A DNA stretch of 40,497 nt from Welwitschia mirabilis (taxonomy: Eukaryota; Gnetophyta; Gnetopsida; Welwitschiales). A program made the position numbers and the translations under genes. Positions 12,305-21,724 of the stretch are shown here, piece by piece. The stretch is taken from NCBI GenBank assembly GCA_051453625.1, contig JBOZIK010000001.1, positions 151,515,586 through 151,556,082 on the forward strand, given 5' to 3'. Every line of letters starts with the position of its first letter. The stretch's first letter is position 1. The notes under the pieces were generated by a model that was given only the letters and a program-made list of their open reading frames with translations, did not search any database and was not told the origin of the DNA.

Positions 12305-14019
12305 TAGCCTTTATAATGTAATACTTCACCTTGGCAGTTGCTTTGACTAGTAAATGAAGTATACTTCCACTTGTTAGCTACCATGTCGGATGAGTTCTAA
12401 ATAGATCTTTCTATTTTCCTTTCAGATTCTCTTCATTAGCCACTTCAAGGTGGAAAGTTTTAGCATGAGTGCCTTGTTTGACAATTATATTAATACAAAC
12501 TAGGAATTAATGCTAGTACCCTTGCCTAAAAAGATCCTCCCCAAGGTTCAATCTATAAATCAATCTTATGGAAACCACTAAAGTATATGAAGAGTGATAA
12601 AGAGAATGGCCTTTCTATTTCATCTCAATACACAGACAATGTACCTATAGCTAATAATACAAGAAATGAGCTAGTATCTAAGACATATCCATACTGTGAA
12701 GATCAGACAATCTAATTTAATGTAGTTAAAGAAAGTGAGAAGATCAAAGAAAAGAACCAATAGTAGTCCTTTTCATTACTCAAATTCCTTCTCCTATGTA
12801 TGACCTAAATGATTACCAGACTATTGTTAATCCTTTAGGTTATCTTAGATTGAAACTCCTCTATGATTAGAATTGGAAAAATTGTCTCATTAAACTAGAT
12901 GTCAATGTTTAGGGGTTTGAGTACTAATGTGATTATTACCAGGCATGGAAACCATGGAAAAATAGGGTCTTTATTTTCTTGCTTTGAATTTATAATATAA
13001 TTTATCATTTCGTTGCCAAAAAAAAAAACAGAGGAATCTATTCACAATAACTTGATTAATATTACTATATATTGTTTAAATGCAATTAAATTCTAATATG
13101 CCAAAAGAAGATTATGAATGTTTTTCTTCCTTTTATGTATGATTGCTTGAAACAAAAAAAACCTAATGAAATTAGAATTATTTTATTAGGTAAATAATCA
13201 ACTAAATATCTATATTAGTTAGGGTTGTATCACGCATTTGTATAAAGTACTTATTTGACCAATAACTAAATTAAGATAATTCCAACAACTAACATTCCAT
13301 ACTTGGATTTCATCACTAGAGTGGGTTGAATTACATTGAGTTTTTATATAAAACCCTTTTAAAAGTGGATTTAAGCATGACTCTCTTACTTTATCCATAT
13401 ATGGTCTTAACTTGACTTAATATCCCAAGTTCTTGATAACAAAGGATAATGTTGCACCATCCTAAGATTCCTCAACAAAGTGAGGTTTACTTGTTAGCAT
13501 GCATCTACCTCACATATCACCTATTGCCTTTTTGGTGGTATATTAAAGTGACATGTAAGTCTATAGAGTTTAGCCCAACCACATTTATTATAGTTTAGAA
13601 TCCAAAGTAGAACCAACTCACATCTAAATGGCAGCCAAATATTGAATTAGAATGCCTCTAGTAAGAGTTATAGCCTCCTATTATATTGATGAGAAGTTAT
13701 TCTAATCCCATATCCATATATGTCTTATAATAGGTTGACATCTCACTAACCATATACAAGATATCTCTTTGTGATGAAAAACTAAGAAGAAATATAAGAC
13801 ATAAAGGTATGACATTTCTATTATACATAATCTGAAATAATCTATACTTTTTGTAAGAAATATAGGTAATTTCTGCTTCTCTACAACATATATAATTGTA
13901 CTAATAAAGTGTATAGAGAAGTTGATCTTAAGTTTTACTAAGCATTTCCATTATTTTTAATGTGAAAAACATTATGCATAATAAGAGTCATTTAAATTAG
14001 AGTCTTACAATCATATCTC
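12305..14019. other. AT-rich DNA, probably interior of a decayed copia element
   Basis: No reverse transcriptase motif was found, although a copia RNase H relic starts at about 14,020 on the same strand. The sequence near 13,298-13,315 shares an 18-base word (CATACTTGGATTTCATCA) with about 24,092-24,109, which hints at a shared repeat family. Confidence 0.4.
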
Positions 14020-14575
14020 AAACTTGTCAAGTGAGTCTTAAGCATTTGAAAGGCATGTCAAATTATAGTCTAGTCTATCGCAAAATAGATCTAGACATCT
14101 TGTATAGCTATAATAATGCAAATTATGCAAGAGATCATAATGACTGCAAGTCAACATTAGGAAATTGTTTCTTCCTTGATTCAATACAATCACTTGAAAC
14201 TCTAAGAGAAACATCATTGATTATTCTATGCTAAAGAAAAAGATGTGGTAGTAGTGGAATTGTCATTAAGACTTGTCTTCTCACAACAATTTTGTCTCAA
14301 ACTTCAAATGAAAATTTAGTGACTAATCCATTTAGATTGCAATAACACAAGTGTTAATAGAAATGTTTTAAAATCCTATGCATCATGGCAAAGCTGGACA
14401 TGTTATAATCAAACATTAAATCATTTGAAATTGGTAAAAGAGAAAAAAACCAAGTTAATTCACCTTGATATTGATTACTAGGTTCTAGATATATTCACTA
14501 AGGCACTCAATAAAGAGAAGTTTAGAGCACTTCTATAAGAGACTCAAATGTTTATGGAATTGAAATTTATGTAGG
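14020..14575 (+). pseudogene. Ty1/copia RNase H relic
   Basis: The plus strand reads LKHLKGMSNYSLVYRK, then YSYNNANYARDHNDCKS and TLGNCFFL, and about 340 bases later LDIFTKALNKEKFRALL. This matches the order of plant copia RNase H: the YLKGT linker, the (D)WAGD..DRKSTSGYVFFL motif, and the VADIFTKAL...KF end. The usual Asp and Trp of the DSDWAGD motif are Asn and Tyr here. Frameshifts and stops separate the blocks. There is no recognisable reverse transcriptase upstream, so this is a truncated, dead copy. It ends about 0.7 kb from the kinase stop codon, on the opposite strand. Confidence 0.8.
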
Positions 14576-15127
14576 AAAGCGAAGAAAGTGGATTTATTAC
14601 TTTTTGTCATTACTTGTAATATGATTTAGCTTGTCTTATATAATTTATTATGACTCCCCTCTTCTATCTTATACCAAAATGAAGTCGTAATCACTTAATA
14701 CCTTTTTGGATCCAATTGCAACTACTTTATTCTCTCCAATTTTGTCTAATGTTATTTTTACATATAAGAGTGTATTTAAACTTGTATCAACAACATTGTA
14801 TAACTAATTCAACACATATAGCTCTAACATTTGTTAACTTTGTTCTCTTATTAAACACTCTCCAAAACCTAATCCTCTCATAATACAGAACAATTTAGCA
14901 AATGCAGTTTCCTTTTTCTTTTTCCCTTTTTTTAAAATAAGATTATGATTGTGCTTACCAATTATGTAATCTTACATAAATTAAAATATGTCATCCATTT
15001 TTGCAGTACTCTGCAGCTACATTAGCCTATGTAATCCATTTTATCTTTGCAAATGGATAGTAAATTAAATTAAAACATTAAACATTTTTTCATTTTTTAG
15101 ATAATGAAACAATATTGACATGGACAA
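14576..15127. other. AT-rich spacer between the copia relic and the kinase gene
   Basis: No gene seen. Composition changes sharply near 15,128 to CpG-containing sequence, which I take as the edge of the kinase transcription unit. Confidence 0.5.
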
Positions 15128-15247
15128 GGTCTGTTAACGAAGATATGATTTGGACTCGGGATTTCTCAACGAAAAGAAGCATAGTCATTACAGAACAGAA
15201 CTAAACGCCCCAGCTCTGACAGTCAAAAGACGGAAGTTGGAAGAGCG
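15128..15247 (-). other. Probable 3' UTR of the kinase gene
   Basis: These bases lie just past the TAG stop and keep the CpG-containing composition of the gene, then drop abruptly to AT-rich DNA. I could not identify a clear AATAAA polyadenylation signal on the minus strand. Confidence 0.4.
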
Positions 15248-17044
15248 CTACGATTGCGAACGTTCCGAGGAAACAGAAGGCGGGGAACAAAAGGGCACAG
15301 GCCTGTCCGGAATCTCTGTCATCTCCAACTCGCCGAGCAGCATCTTCAGCGCTTCGTTCATTCTCGGCCTGAAAGCCACCATCACGTGCGAGCACACTAT
15401 TCCCACTTTAACAAATCTCTCAATCTTCCTCTCCTTTCTTTCGTCTCCCTTCGACTCCTCGCGGATCTTCTCGTCTATGATTTCAAACCACTTTCTTTCC
15501 ATAAAAAGCTTCCAAGCCCAGTCGGCTAACAGGATATCCGACGCATCTTTCAGCGACGAATCCAGGGCCCGCCGACCGCTTATCACCTCCAAAACAAGAA
15601 CGCCGAAGCTGTACACATCGCTGCGGTCCGTCAGCTTCCCGTACAGGGCATATTCCGGCGCGAGGTAGCCGCGAGTGCCGGCAACCCGCATGGTGAGATG
15701 GGATTCGCCAGCGTTGGTTATGCGCGCAATTCCGAAGTCCGAAATGCAGGGATTCATGTCCTCGTCCAGCAGAATGTTAGTCGGCTTGATATCGCGGTGG
15801 AAAATCGAGGGATCGATGCTGTCATGGAGGTAGCACAGTCCCCGCGCCACGCCTACCAGAATATTCTCGCGAGCGTTCCACGGAAGCGGCGACCGCGGAC
15901 CGAAGACATGCTCTTCAAGGTTGCCGTTCGGCATGTAGTCGTACACGAGAAAGCGCCGCGCGGAGTCCGGGTCAGCGCACCACCCGCGGAGAACGACGAG
16001 ATTACGGTGCCTGATGCTGTTGATCACCTCCACCTCGTTAAGGAATTCCGACTCTGCGCATGTCTCGCCGGCCGCTTCCTGGATCTCCTTCACGGCGATC
16101 TCGCGGCCGTCGGCAAGAGTGCCGCGGAAAACGGTGCCGAAACCGCCAGCGCCAATAACTCGCTCCTTGTGGAAGTCGCCGGTGTAAGCCTTGAGCTCCG
16201 CCAGAGTGAAGCGGATGGCGCCGGTATAGCGCTTCATCAGGAACTTTAGGCTCGCTTCCTGAGGCTGCACCACCTTCCGTTTGCGGGCACTCAAGTGCCG
16301 GTATTTCACAGCAGCGTAGACCCCAAGGGTCACCGCCAGGAGCGCCAAAATGCCGCTGAGGGACCCATATAAAATGGCAGTTGCGCGATGATGAATGGGA
16401 GAAGCGAAGGGCACTTTGAGGACGCAGCTAGCGGTACCGCGTTCCTTAGGACCCAGAGTACTGGCGACACCGGCAGCATATAGAAGGATGAAGGAGTAAC
16501 AACGGACGCTGATCAGCATGCCCGGTTTCTCGCCGGCGTAAAAATCCATGAGCTTGAGCTGAAGCTTGTCTGCGCTCTCCTTGCAGGCCTTGCAGACCCC
16601 GAGATCTGAGAGGTCGCCGCGGCAGGCTGTGTCTATGCTGGTATTTTTCCCGATCTTAGTCTCCCAGTCTCGCCGCGACTGTATGCCGCCGCAGAGGGTG
16701 GGAGCCGAGCCGAAGCCAGTATCTTCACTGAAGCACTGTAGAGCCTTCCCCGGCAGAATGGCAGGGGAGACAAGGGAGATCTGGTGACAGAAGTTGCGGA
16801 TGCAGGCGGAAGTCGCGGCCTTGGAGGGAAGGTTGAACATTGATGTGTCTCGCAAGTGCTGGGCAAGACTCACGAGGAAAAGCGTGACAAGGGTCTGGCA
16901 ACAGCTGGAGCTGTTTTTCTCGCAGGACGACTTGTCCCAGTTCATGTGATGTACGTAGGAGAGGTCCATGGGGCATTTTGCTCCATCGGCGGCACCCAAG
17001 AGCACCGCGATGATGCCGGCAATCAGAGAACAAGCGCTGTTCAT
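15248..17044 (-). CDS. SPARK-domain receptor-like protein kinase (At1g11050-like)
   Basis: Plasma-membrane receptor-like Ser/Thr kinase of 598 residues, intronless. In order: signal peptide 1-22; SPARK-type ectodomain with Cys at 24, 41, 48, 49, 81, 86, 104, 118, 141, 151, 154, 182 and 207 and N-glycosylation sequons at N44 and N134; one membrane helix at about 222-246 followed by basic residues; kinase domain from about 295. Catalytic features are complete: P-loop GAGGFGTV 298-305, Lys319, Glu337, HRDIKPTN (H416, D418, K420, N423), DFG 436-438, APE 462-464, so it is an RD kinase expected to be active. The tail holds IPDRPVP (578-584), as in At1g11050. The start is the first in-frame ATG; a TTG-led extension runs four codons further, and the frame closes at TAA 17,084-17,086. 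Length fits the family, about 600-625 residues. Some SPARK kinases act in arbuscular mycorrhizal symbiosis (Lotus KIN3); ligand and role here are unknown. Its GC- and CpG-rich composition contrasts with all its surroundings. Confidence 0.95.
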   Translation of the reverse strand: MNSACSLIAGIIAVLLGAADGAKCPMDLSYVHHMNWDKSSCEKNSSSCCQTLVTLFLVSLAQHLRDTSMFNLPSKAATSACIRNFCHQISLVSPAILPGKALQCFSEDTGFGSAPTLCGGIQSRRDWETKIGKNTSIDTACRGDLSDLGVCKACKESADKLQLKLMDFYAGEKPGMLISVRCYSFILLYAAGVASTLGPKERGTASCVLKVPFASPIHHRATAILYGSLSGILALLAVTLGVYAAVKYRHLSARKRKVVQPQEASLKFLMKRYTGAIRFTLAELKAYTGDFHKERVIGAGGFGTVFRGTLADGREIAVKEIQEAAGETCAESEFLNEVEVINSIRHRNLVVLRGWCADPDSARRFLVYDYMPNGNLEEHVFGPRSPLPWNARENILVGVARGLCYLHDSIDPSIFHRDIKPTNILLDEDMNPCISDFGIARITNAGESHLTMRVAGTRGYLAPEYALYGKLTDRSDVYSFGVLVLEVISGRRALDSSLKDASDILLADWAWKLFMERKWFEIIDEKIREESKGDERKERKIERFVKVGIVCSHVMVAFRPRMNEALKMLLGELEMTEIPDRPVPFCSPPSVSSERSQS

Positions 17045-17096
17045 CCCCTCTGACAAGCGCTGGCGTCGGAGCGTGGCGTCCGTTTAGATATAAGGC

Positions 17097-17103
17097 TTTA
17101 TAA
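17097..17103 (-). promoter_or_regulatory. Candidate TATA box of the kinase gene
   Basis: On the gene strand this reads TTATAAA, 53-59 bases before the ATG, which would leave a short 5' UTR of about 25-30 bases. A second possibility, TTATATCTAAA, lies nearer the gene at about 17,083-17,093. Transcript ends are not known. Confidence 0.4.
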
Positions 17104-17177
17104 GTAAGCACATAAGACGAGGGCTGTCTGGGCGAACGTGGATCTGGGATTTTAATGGTCTTTTGAGACGAGCAGGT

Positions 17178-17367
17178 CACGTCTTAAGTGATTGTGCGCA
17201 GGAAGCACGTCTTTGTTTGCTTCAGAGGTGCCGTGTTCGTAGATGGAAAGCAGCAGAGACATATTTATTATCTACTAATCCGAATTAAAGAAATTGATTA
17301 GTGTATTGCACGCGCGGATGAGAAACGAGGCAACCTGAACCACGTCTCGAATGAAGCAACCCACGTT
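17178..17367 (-). promoter_or_regulatory. Four ACGT-core (bZIP-type) motifs upstream of the kinase
   Basis: On the plus strand CACGTC occurs at 17,178-17,183, 17,206-17,211 and 17,341-17,346, and CACGTT at 17,362-17,367. In gene orientation these are three GACGTG and one AACGTG, all in the same direction, at about 134-323 bases before the ATG. ACGT cores are binding sites of plant bZIP factors (ABRE/C-box type) and of some bHLH factors. Binding is inferred from the motifs alone. Confidence 0.4.
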
Positions 17368-17470
17368 TCTTTAGTACCTTGGGAGAATATGTAGCATCGA
17401 TAAGCCCCATGTCCTCAGAAGAATTGACAACCGTCACTCATCAGGAAGTCAATGAGATGGTTTGTAGGTG

Positions 17471-18540
17471 GGAGACACTTTGAACTTTGGGATCCTTCTT
17501 TGGTACTACATGGGAAAGGTGATAGAAAATCCCTTAAAAGTCAAACTTACATTTAATATAAATAACATGAGCAAATCAATGCTAAATTTACATATAAAAT
17601 ACATAACATTTACAAATTAGAAAGGAAAGGAAAGACTGAGTGAGGTATTTCTAAAGGAAAAACTAAAGAGAGTTTTTTATCAAGGGAGGTGAAGTTACTA
17701 GAAATCTCAACATCCCCCGAGTCATTAGGAGAATAAATAAACCTAGGCATTTCATTTAAAGTGACACCCAAACCTCAAACCATATGTATGATTTTAGTTA
17801 ACAAAACTTGTATCATTTAGTTTTAGCAAATTAAATAAATTAATAAACAATAAAAAGATCTATATCATTGACGTTGGGTTTCATGATTTAAAAAAAAAAA
17901 AAACACTATATAATATGTGTCAAATAAAATATTTGCGTATTTCTAAGTGTCGAAACAAAAATACATGCGCAATGTCATCTCTTATTCTAAACTATTGCAC
18001 TTTACCTTTCATCCTTATTTGGTTAAAGTGTTATGCAAGTACTAGTAAGATTGCATGTTTGAAACTTGTATGGACCTCTAATTAGCTAGTGCTTTGAAAA
18101 CCAAATATAAACTAGAGGCAATCTTGTATGGGATATTTGTAGAAACTTTTTCATATATTATTCAATACTTAATTCTATATGATTATGTTGTTTGGGACTT
18201 AGGTTAACAAATAAACATGACAAAATATAGTAGAAGTTCAAAAACAATTATCATTAGAAGAATTAAAGGTAAATGACCAAATCTAATGTGGTACTATGCT
18301 TTTTGAACCTAAATTGGTAGCTTTTGAGGTAGAAGCCATTTGTTACTTTATAGTTTATGTTCATAATTGTTTATATTACATTATTGATAAATTTTCTAAA
18401 GAGTTGTTCCACCAAACTTAAGAAAGGGGTTTGCTTTATAATGGAAAGGCTTGATTTAAAAAATGGAACATTTAAAAATAATTTTTTTTATTGTAAATCT
18501 GAATAATTCCGAATAATTATATAACAAAATAAACTTCAAA
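17471..18540. other. AT-rich DNA, possibly the upstream part of a LINE
   Basis: No gene is supportable. The sequence leads into a LINE C-terminal relic on the plus strand, so part of it (from about 18.3 kb) may be eroded LINE reverse transcriptase, but I saw no reverse transcriptase motif. Confidence 0.4.
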
Positions 18541-18910
18541 GGATTTGGGAAGACATAAATAAAAAGAAGCAATTTTACTTAGATAATATTAAGGAGACAC
18601 TTATGTGAAGGAAACTTATTTAAGTGCTAATATTCTTTTTCAATTGTGGATTTAGATTAGTAGGATAAGATTGGTGTATTGTTATTTTAGAATTAAAACA
18701 AATAGATGGTTTTAAGTCTTTTGAAAAGAGCAAACATGTCAAGTTTATGACTCAAACATTATGGAAGATGAATATCATTTCTTTCTTAAATATCCTTTAG
18801 CATATAACATAAAAAACAAATGGAATAATAAAGCTTGTAATTTGGTTGAATTATTTTAAGTTTTATCTAAAACTCTAGGTAACTTTATAAATGACATCTA
18901 TAATACTTAT
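18541..18910 (+). pseudogene. Non-LTR retrotransposon (LINE) C-terminal zinc-knuckle relic
   Basis: One plus-strand frame reads ETYLSANILFQLWI, a stop, ISRIRL, RIKTNRWF, TCQVYDSNIMEDEYHFFLKY and PLAYNIKNKW, with stops scattered between. This matches the C-terminal region of LINE polyproteins, where a basic RLxxHxLxIExxRW segment precedes a C..C...EDEYHFLxxCP zinc-binding motif. The second Cys of the first pair is Tyr here and the Cys before Pro is also Tyr, both explained by G>A changes. It is clearly dead. The EDEYHF wording is less usual for seed-plant L1 elements, which tend to have an E.V.HLFF.C ending. Confidence 0.65.
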
Positions 18911-19040
18911 GCCATGTATATTTCTTCTACTTAATAGATCCTTAGGATCTTATGGAGATTGATAAAAATGTTTAGTTTTGATTTAATAAGCCTTTCTTAC
19001 TATTATTTTTCTTAATGTTTTAAAAAAGTGACAGAATATT

Positions 19041-19456
19041 ATAATAATCACATAGTTAATAAAGTGTTAGTTTAATTGGTTGTACACCTTTCCTATGTTT
19101 AGAAGTTTGTGAGATTGGATCTTTATGTGCCTTGCTTGGTATGTCATGAGATCTAAGGCATAATAAAATCATTTGTTTGAATGATCATAGTGGATATACT
19201 CCATGGGAATGTATGGTTAGTAAAGGTTTTAAGTTTGATATCCACGTTATAATGATTACACAAGTTAGTAAGGTGATAGCTCAACTAGTAGGACACTTAT
19301 CCTTTATTTAGGTTATAAGTTCAAATCTTTGAATGGCCTATTTATAATACTATGATGTCCTAGGTTTACCTAAATCATTCATTTGATAATCATGGTGGTT
19401 ATACTTTCAAGGGAATGTATGATTCCCAAAAGTTTGGAGTTTGATATTTCCACTAA
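19041..19456 (+). mobile_element. Tandem pair of tRNA-derived SINE-like units (2 x 208 bp)
   Basis: Two diverged copies lie head to tail at 19,041-19,248 and 19,249-19,456, and a short start of a third follows. In unit 2, TAGCTCAACTAGTAGG (19,277-19,292) matches a tRNA A box and AAGTTCAAATC (19,317-19,327) a B box, with spacing like that of a tRNA. Unit 1 has the same layout with more decay (TAGTTTAATTGGT at 19,068). The downstream parts also match, for example GGGAATGTATG in both. A tRNA-headed SINE is the simplest reading. The exact tandem arrangement is odd, because SINEs usually insert singly. Confidence 0.55.
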
Positions 19457-20507
19457 AATAATCAAACAAGAATAAGAGTAACACAAGAATTTTACACTCA
19501 CTTAAATTATGTAGTTCTAGTTATTATTATATATTTTTAACTTTTCTTTTTGTTTTTATTTTATAAATAGCTCATAATTATGTTTAATTTATAAGTTTAG
19601 TCTTCCTTTTTAACTGAATAAGTTAAAAATCCTTTAATTTTAAACTTCATATACATTTATATGTTTAGAAAGATATACATTCAATTTAGACTTTTTCCAT
19701 TATTTTCATTCATATACACTCTTAAAATGTTTATGTTTTTACCTAAAAAGTATAAAATTTTTATTATCAATATTATTCACTTCAAATATATGAATTTTCT
19801 TTGGTGTATTTGTAGTAAAATGATTTTTGGATATGATTCTTGGGAGTCATAACTATTTTCTTTTTCAATATGAACTAAGTATTGATTAATATTAGTGTTT
19901 TACTATTGTGAACTAATAAAATATTTTTTATTGAATTAATAATAGTATGTTTGCCTTATAAAAATCTTATCAATCTAAATTTTATTAATTCATAATGAAA
20001 AGCCTTGCCAAAGTCTTTGTTCACATTAATAAGAGTAGGGATTAGAAAAAGGTTATTTCTTAAAAGTAGTTCTTAAAGGTACATTACAGAATTACTAAAA
20101 ACTTCTTGGTTTGTATATATGATTATTAAATGCAAAGATTAATATTTACATCAAATTATTTAAGCCACTTTAACATGACCATTATAACTTTATCATATTT
20201 TTCTGCATTTATTATGATCAATGCTATTCAAATCTAGATTTACTAATGTTTGGATTTCACACTCTTTTATAAGTTTCTAATAAGATTAGAAATATTATTA
20301 CAGAACTTAGAGCTTTGATTTCTTAGAAAGATAGTAACACTAGTAAACTTGATAGCAACATGTATTTACTTGTAGTTTTGGACTTTATTCTTACATTATG
20401 GGGTTGTATCAAGCTGTTGAGCCATCTAGGCTTATTGATGACTAGATTGGACAAGGTTGAATTTTACAGTAATTTTCAGAAACCCTAATTCTAACCATAA
20501 TTTTTAA
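19457..20507. other. AT-rich DNA without a supportable gene
   Basis: Nothing coding was recognised. The plus-strand open frame at 19,661-19,852 has no domain and the composition of random AT-rich sequence. Confidence 0.5.
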
Positions 20508-20520
20508 TATATAAAAAGGG
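20508..20520 (+). promoter_or_regulatory. TATA-like motif of a possible LTR
   Basis: TATATAAAAAGGG stands upstream of a gap and about 1.2 kb before a likely LTR end with primer site at 21,710. It could be the LTR promoter, but the distance is long and the gap hides part of the region. Confidence 0.25.
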
Positions 20521-20644
20521 CATAGTTTCTCACTTTAGGGTAATTAATGATTATTGATAATTGATGCTTCATTGTGATTTTTATAGAATATTATCAGAAC
20601 TCATATCATGTCTGGCTTTTAAGCTACTTCCTTAGAGATGAGAT

Positions 20645-21109
20645 ATCCCTCAAACGCTAGCATNNNNNNNNNNNNNNNNNNNNNNNNNNNNNNNNNNNNN
20701 NNNNNNNNNNNNNNNNNNNNNNNNNNNNNNNNNNNNNNNNNNNNNNNNNNNNNNNNNNNNNNNNNNNNNNNNNNNNNNNNNNNNNNNNNNNNNNNNNNNN
20801 NNNNNNNNNNNNNNNNNNNNNNNNNNNNNNNNNNNNNNNNNNNNNNNNNNNNNNNNNNNNNNNNNNNNNNNNNNNNNNNNNNNNNNNNNNNNNNNNNNNN
20901 NNNNNNNNNNNNNNNNNNNNNNNNNNNNNNNNNNNNNNNNNNNNNNNNNNNNNNNNNNNNNNNNNNNNNNNNNNNNNNNNNNNNNNNNNNNNNNNNNNNN
21001 NNNNNNNNNNNNNNNNNNNNNNNNNNNNNNNNNNNNNNNNNNNNNNNNNNNNNNNNNNNNNNNNNNNNNNNNNNNNNNNNNNNNNNNNNNATCCCTCAAA
21101 CGCTAGCAT
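20645..21109. other. Assembly gap of 427 N with identical 19-bp flanks
   Basis: The N run is 20,664-21,090. The 19 bases before (20,645-20,663) and after (21,091-21,109) are identical, ATCCCTCAAACGCTAGCAT. As at the second gap, this suggests overlapping contig ends left unmerged, so the estimated gap length should not be trusted. Confidence 0.9.
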
Positions 21110-21704
21110 GACATGTTTTTTGTAGTGATTTCTATCTTGCTTTAATGTAGATTTGTTTCATTTCATGTGACAAAATCTAGTTTTTATTTTGAATCTAATT
21201 TCTTCATATCAAGTATGTAGGTGTTAATACTTGTTATGTTTGATAGGATTAAAATTCTTTAAGCATTTTTTATATTTCAGGTAAACTTCTAGAATAATTT
21301 TGGCTCTTTGTTTACTATCGTTTGATGATCTTAGGATTTAAAAATCCTACTTTGCATGGTTACGAAGTAAGCTACAAGAGCTAAAAAGACCTAAAAACCT
21401 CACCAAAACTTGAGCTTCATTAAATACATCTTTAGAGTAATATTTGAGGAAGTCTATCTTTGTTGAAGGTTTTAGTCCTTTCAAAGATGTTACATATTAG
21501 ATATTGTGGTTGTTCTCCATCTGCTAAGCTTTATATGCACGTTATGATCTTATGCCTAGGGGGATGTGAAAACCCTAAGAAAACCATAATGATGTGCTTT
21601 TCTTTATAAGAAAGCTCTTATTTATAATAAGTGATGAAGAGTATTTTAGATAAATAAAATTTTGGTTTTGGAAAATCTTTTTCATGCTTCTTGCTCTTAT
21701 CTTT

Positions 21705-21724
21705 TTAACAAGTGATATCAGAAA
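21705..21724 (+). mobile_element. LTR 3' end and decayed initiator-tRNA primer-binding site
   Basis: The sequence reads TTAACA, then AG, then TGATATCAGAAA (21,713-21,724). The last part matches TGGTATCAGAGC, the binding site for initiator methionine tRNA in plant LTR elements, with a G>A at position 3, a G>A at position 11 and a mismatch at the end. The preceding AACA would be the LTR end. This orients an element on the plus strand, perhaps the one whose copia integrase lies at 25.3 kb. Confidence 0.5.

Larger units (their letters stand above)
17045..17470 (-). promoter_or_regulatory. CpG-rich upstream (promoter) region of the kinase gene
   Basis: Base composition is close to that of the gene and many CpGs remain, then CpG almost vanishes past about 17,470. 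This suggests a region kept free of cytosine methylation, as expected for an active promoter. It contains TATA-like motifs and an ACGT-core cluster, listed separately. Confidence 0.6.

Noticed and set aside
15150-17180. Other long open frames over the kinase gene on both strands (such as 15,150-15,668, 15,698-16,249 and 16,725-17,180)
   Set aside because: They are shadows caused by the GC-rich kinase sequence. None shows a domain, while the 598-residue frame carries every kinase landmark.
20638-21111. Open frames across the third gap
   Set aside because: They consist almost wholly of undetermined residues.
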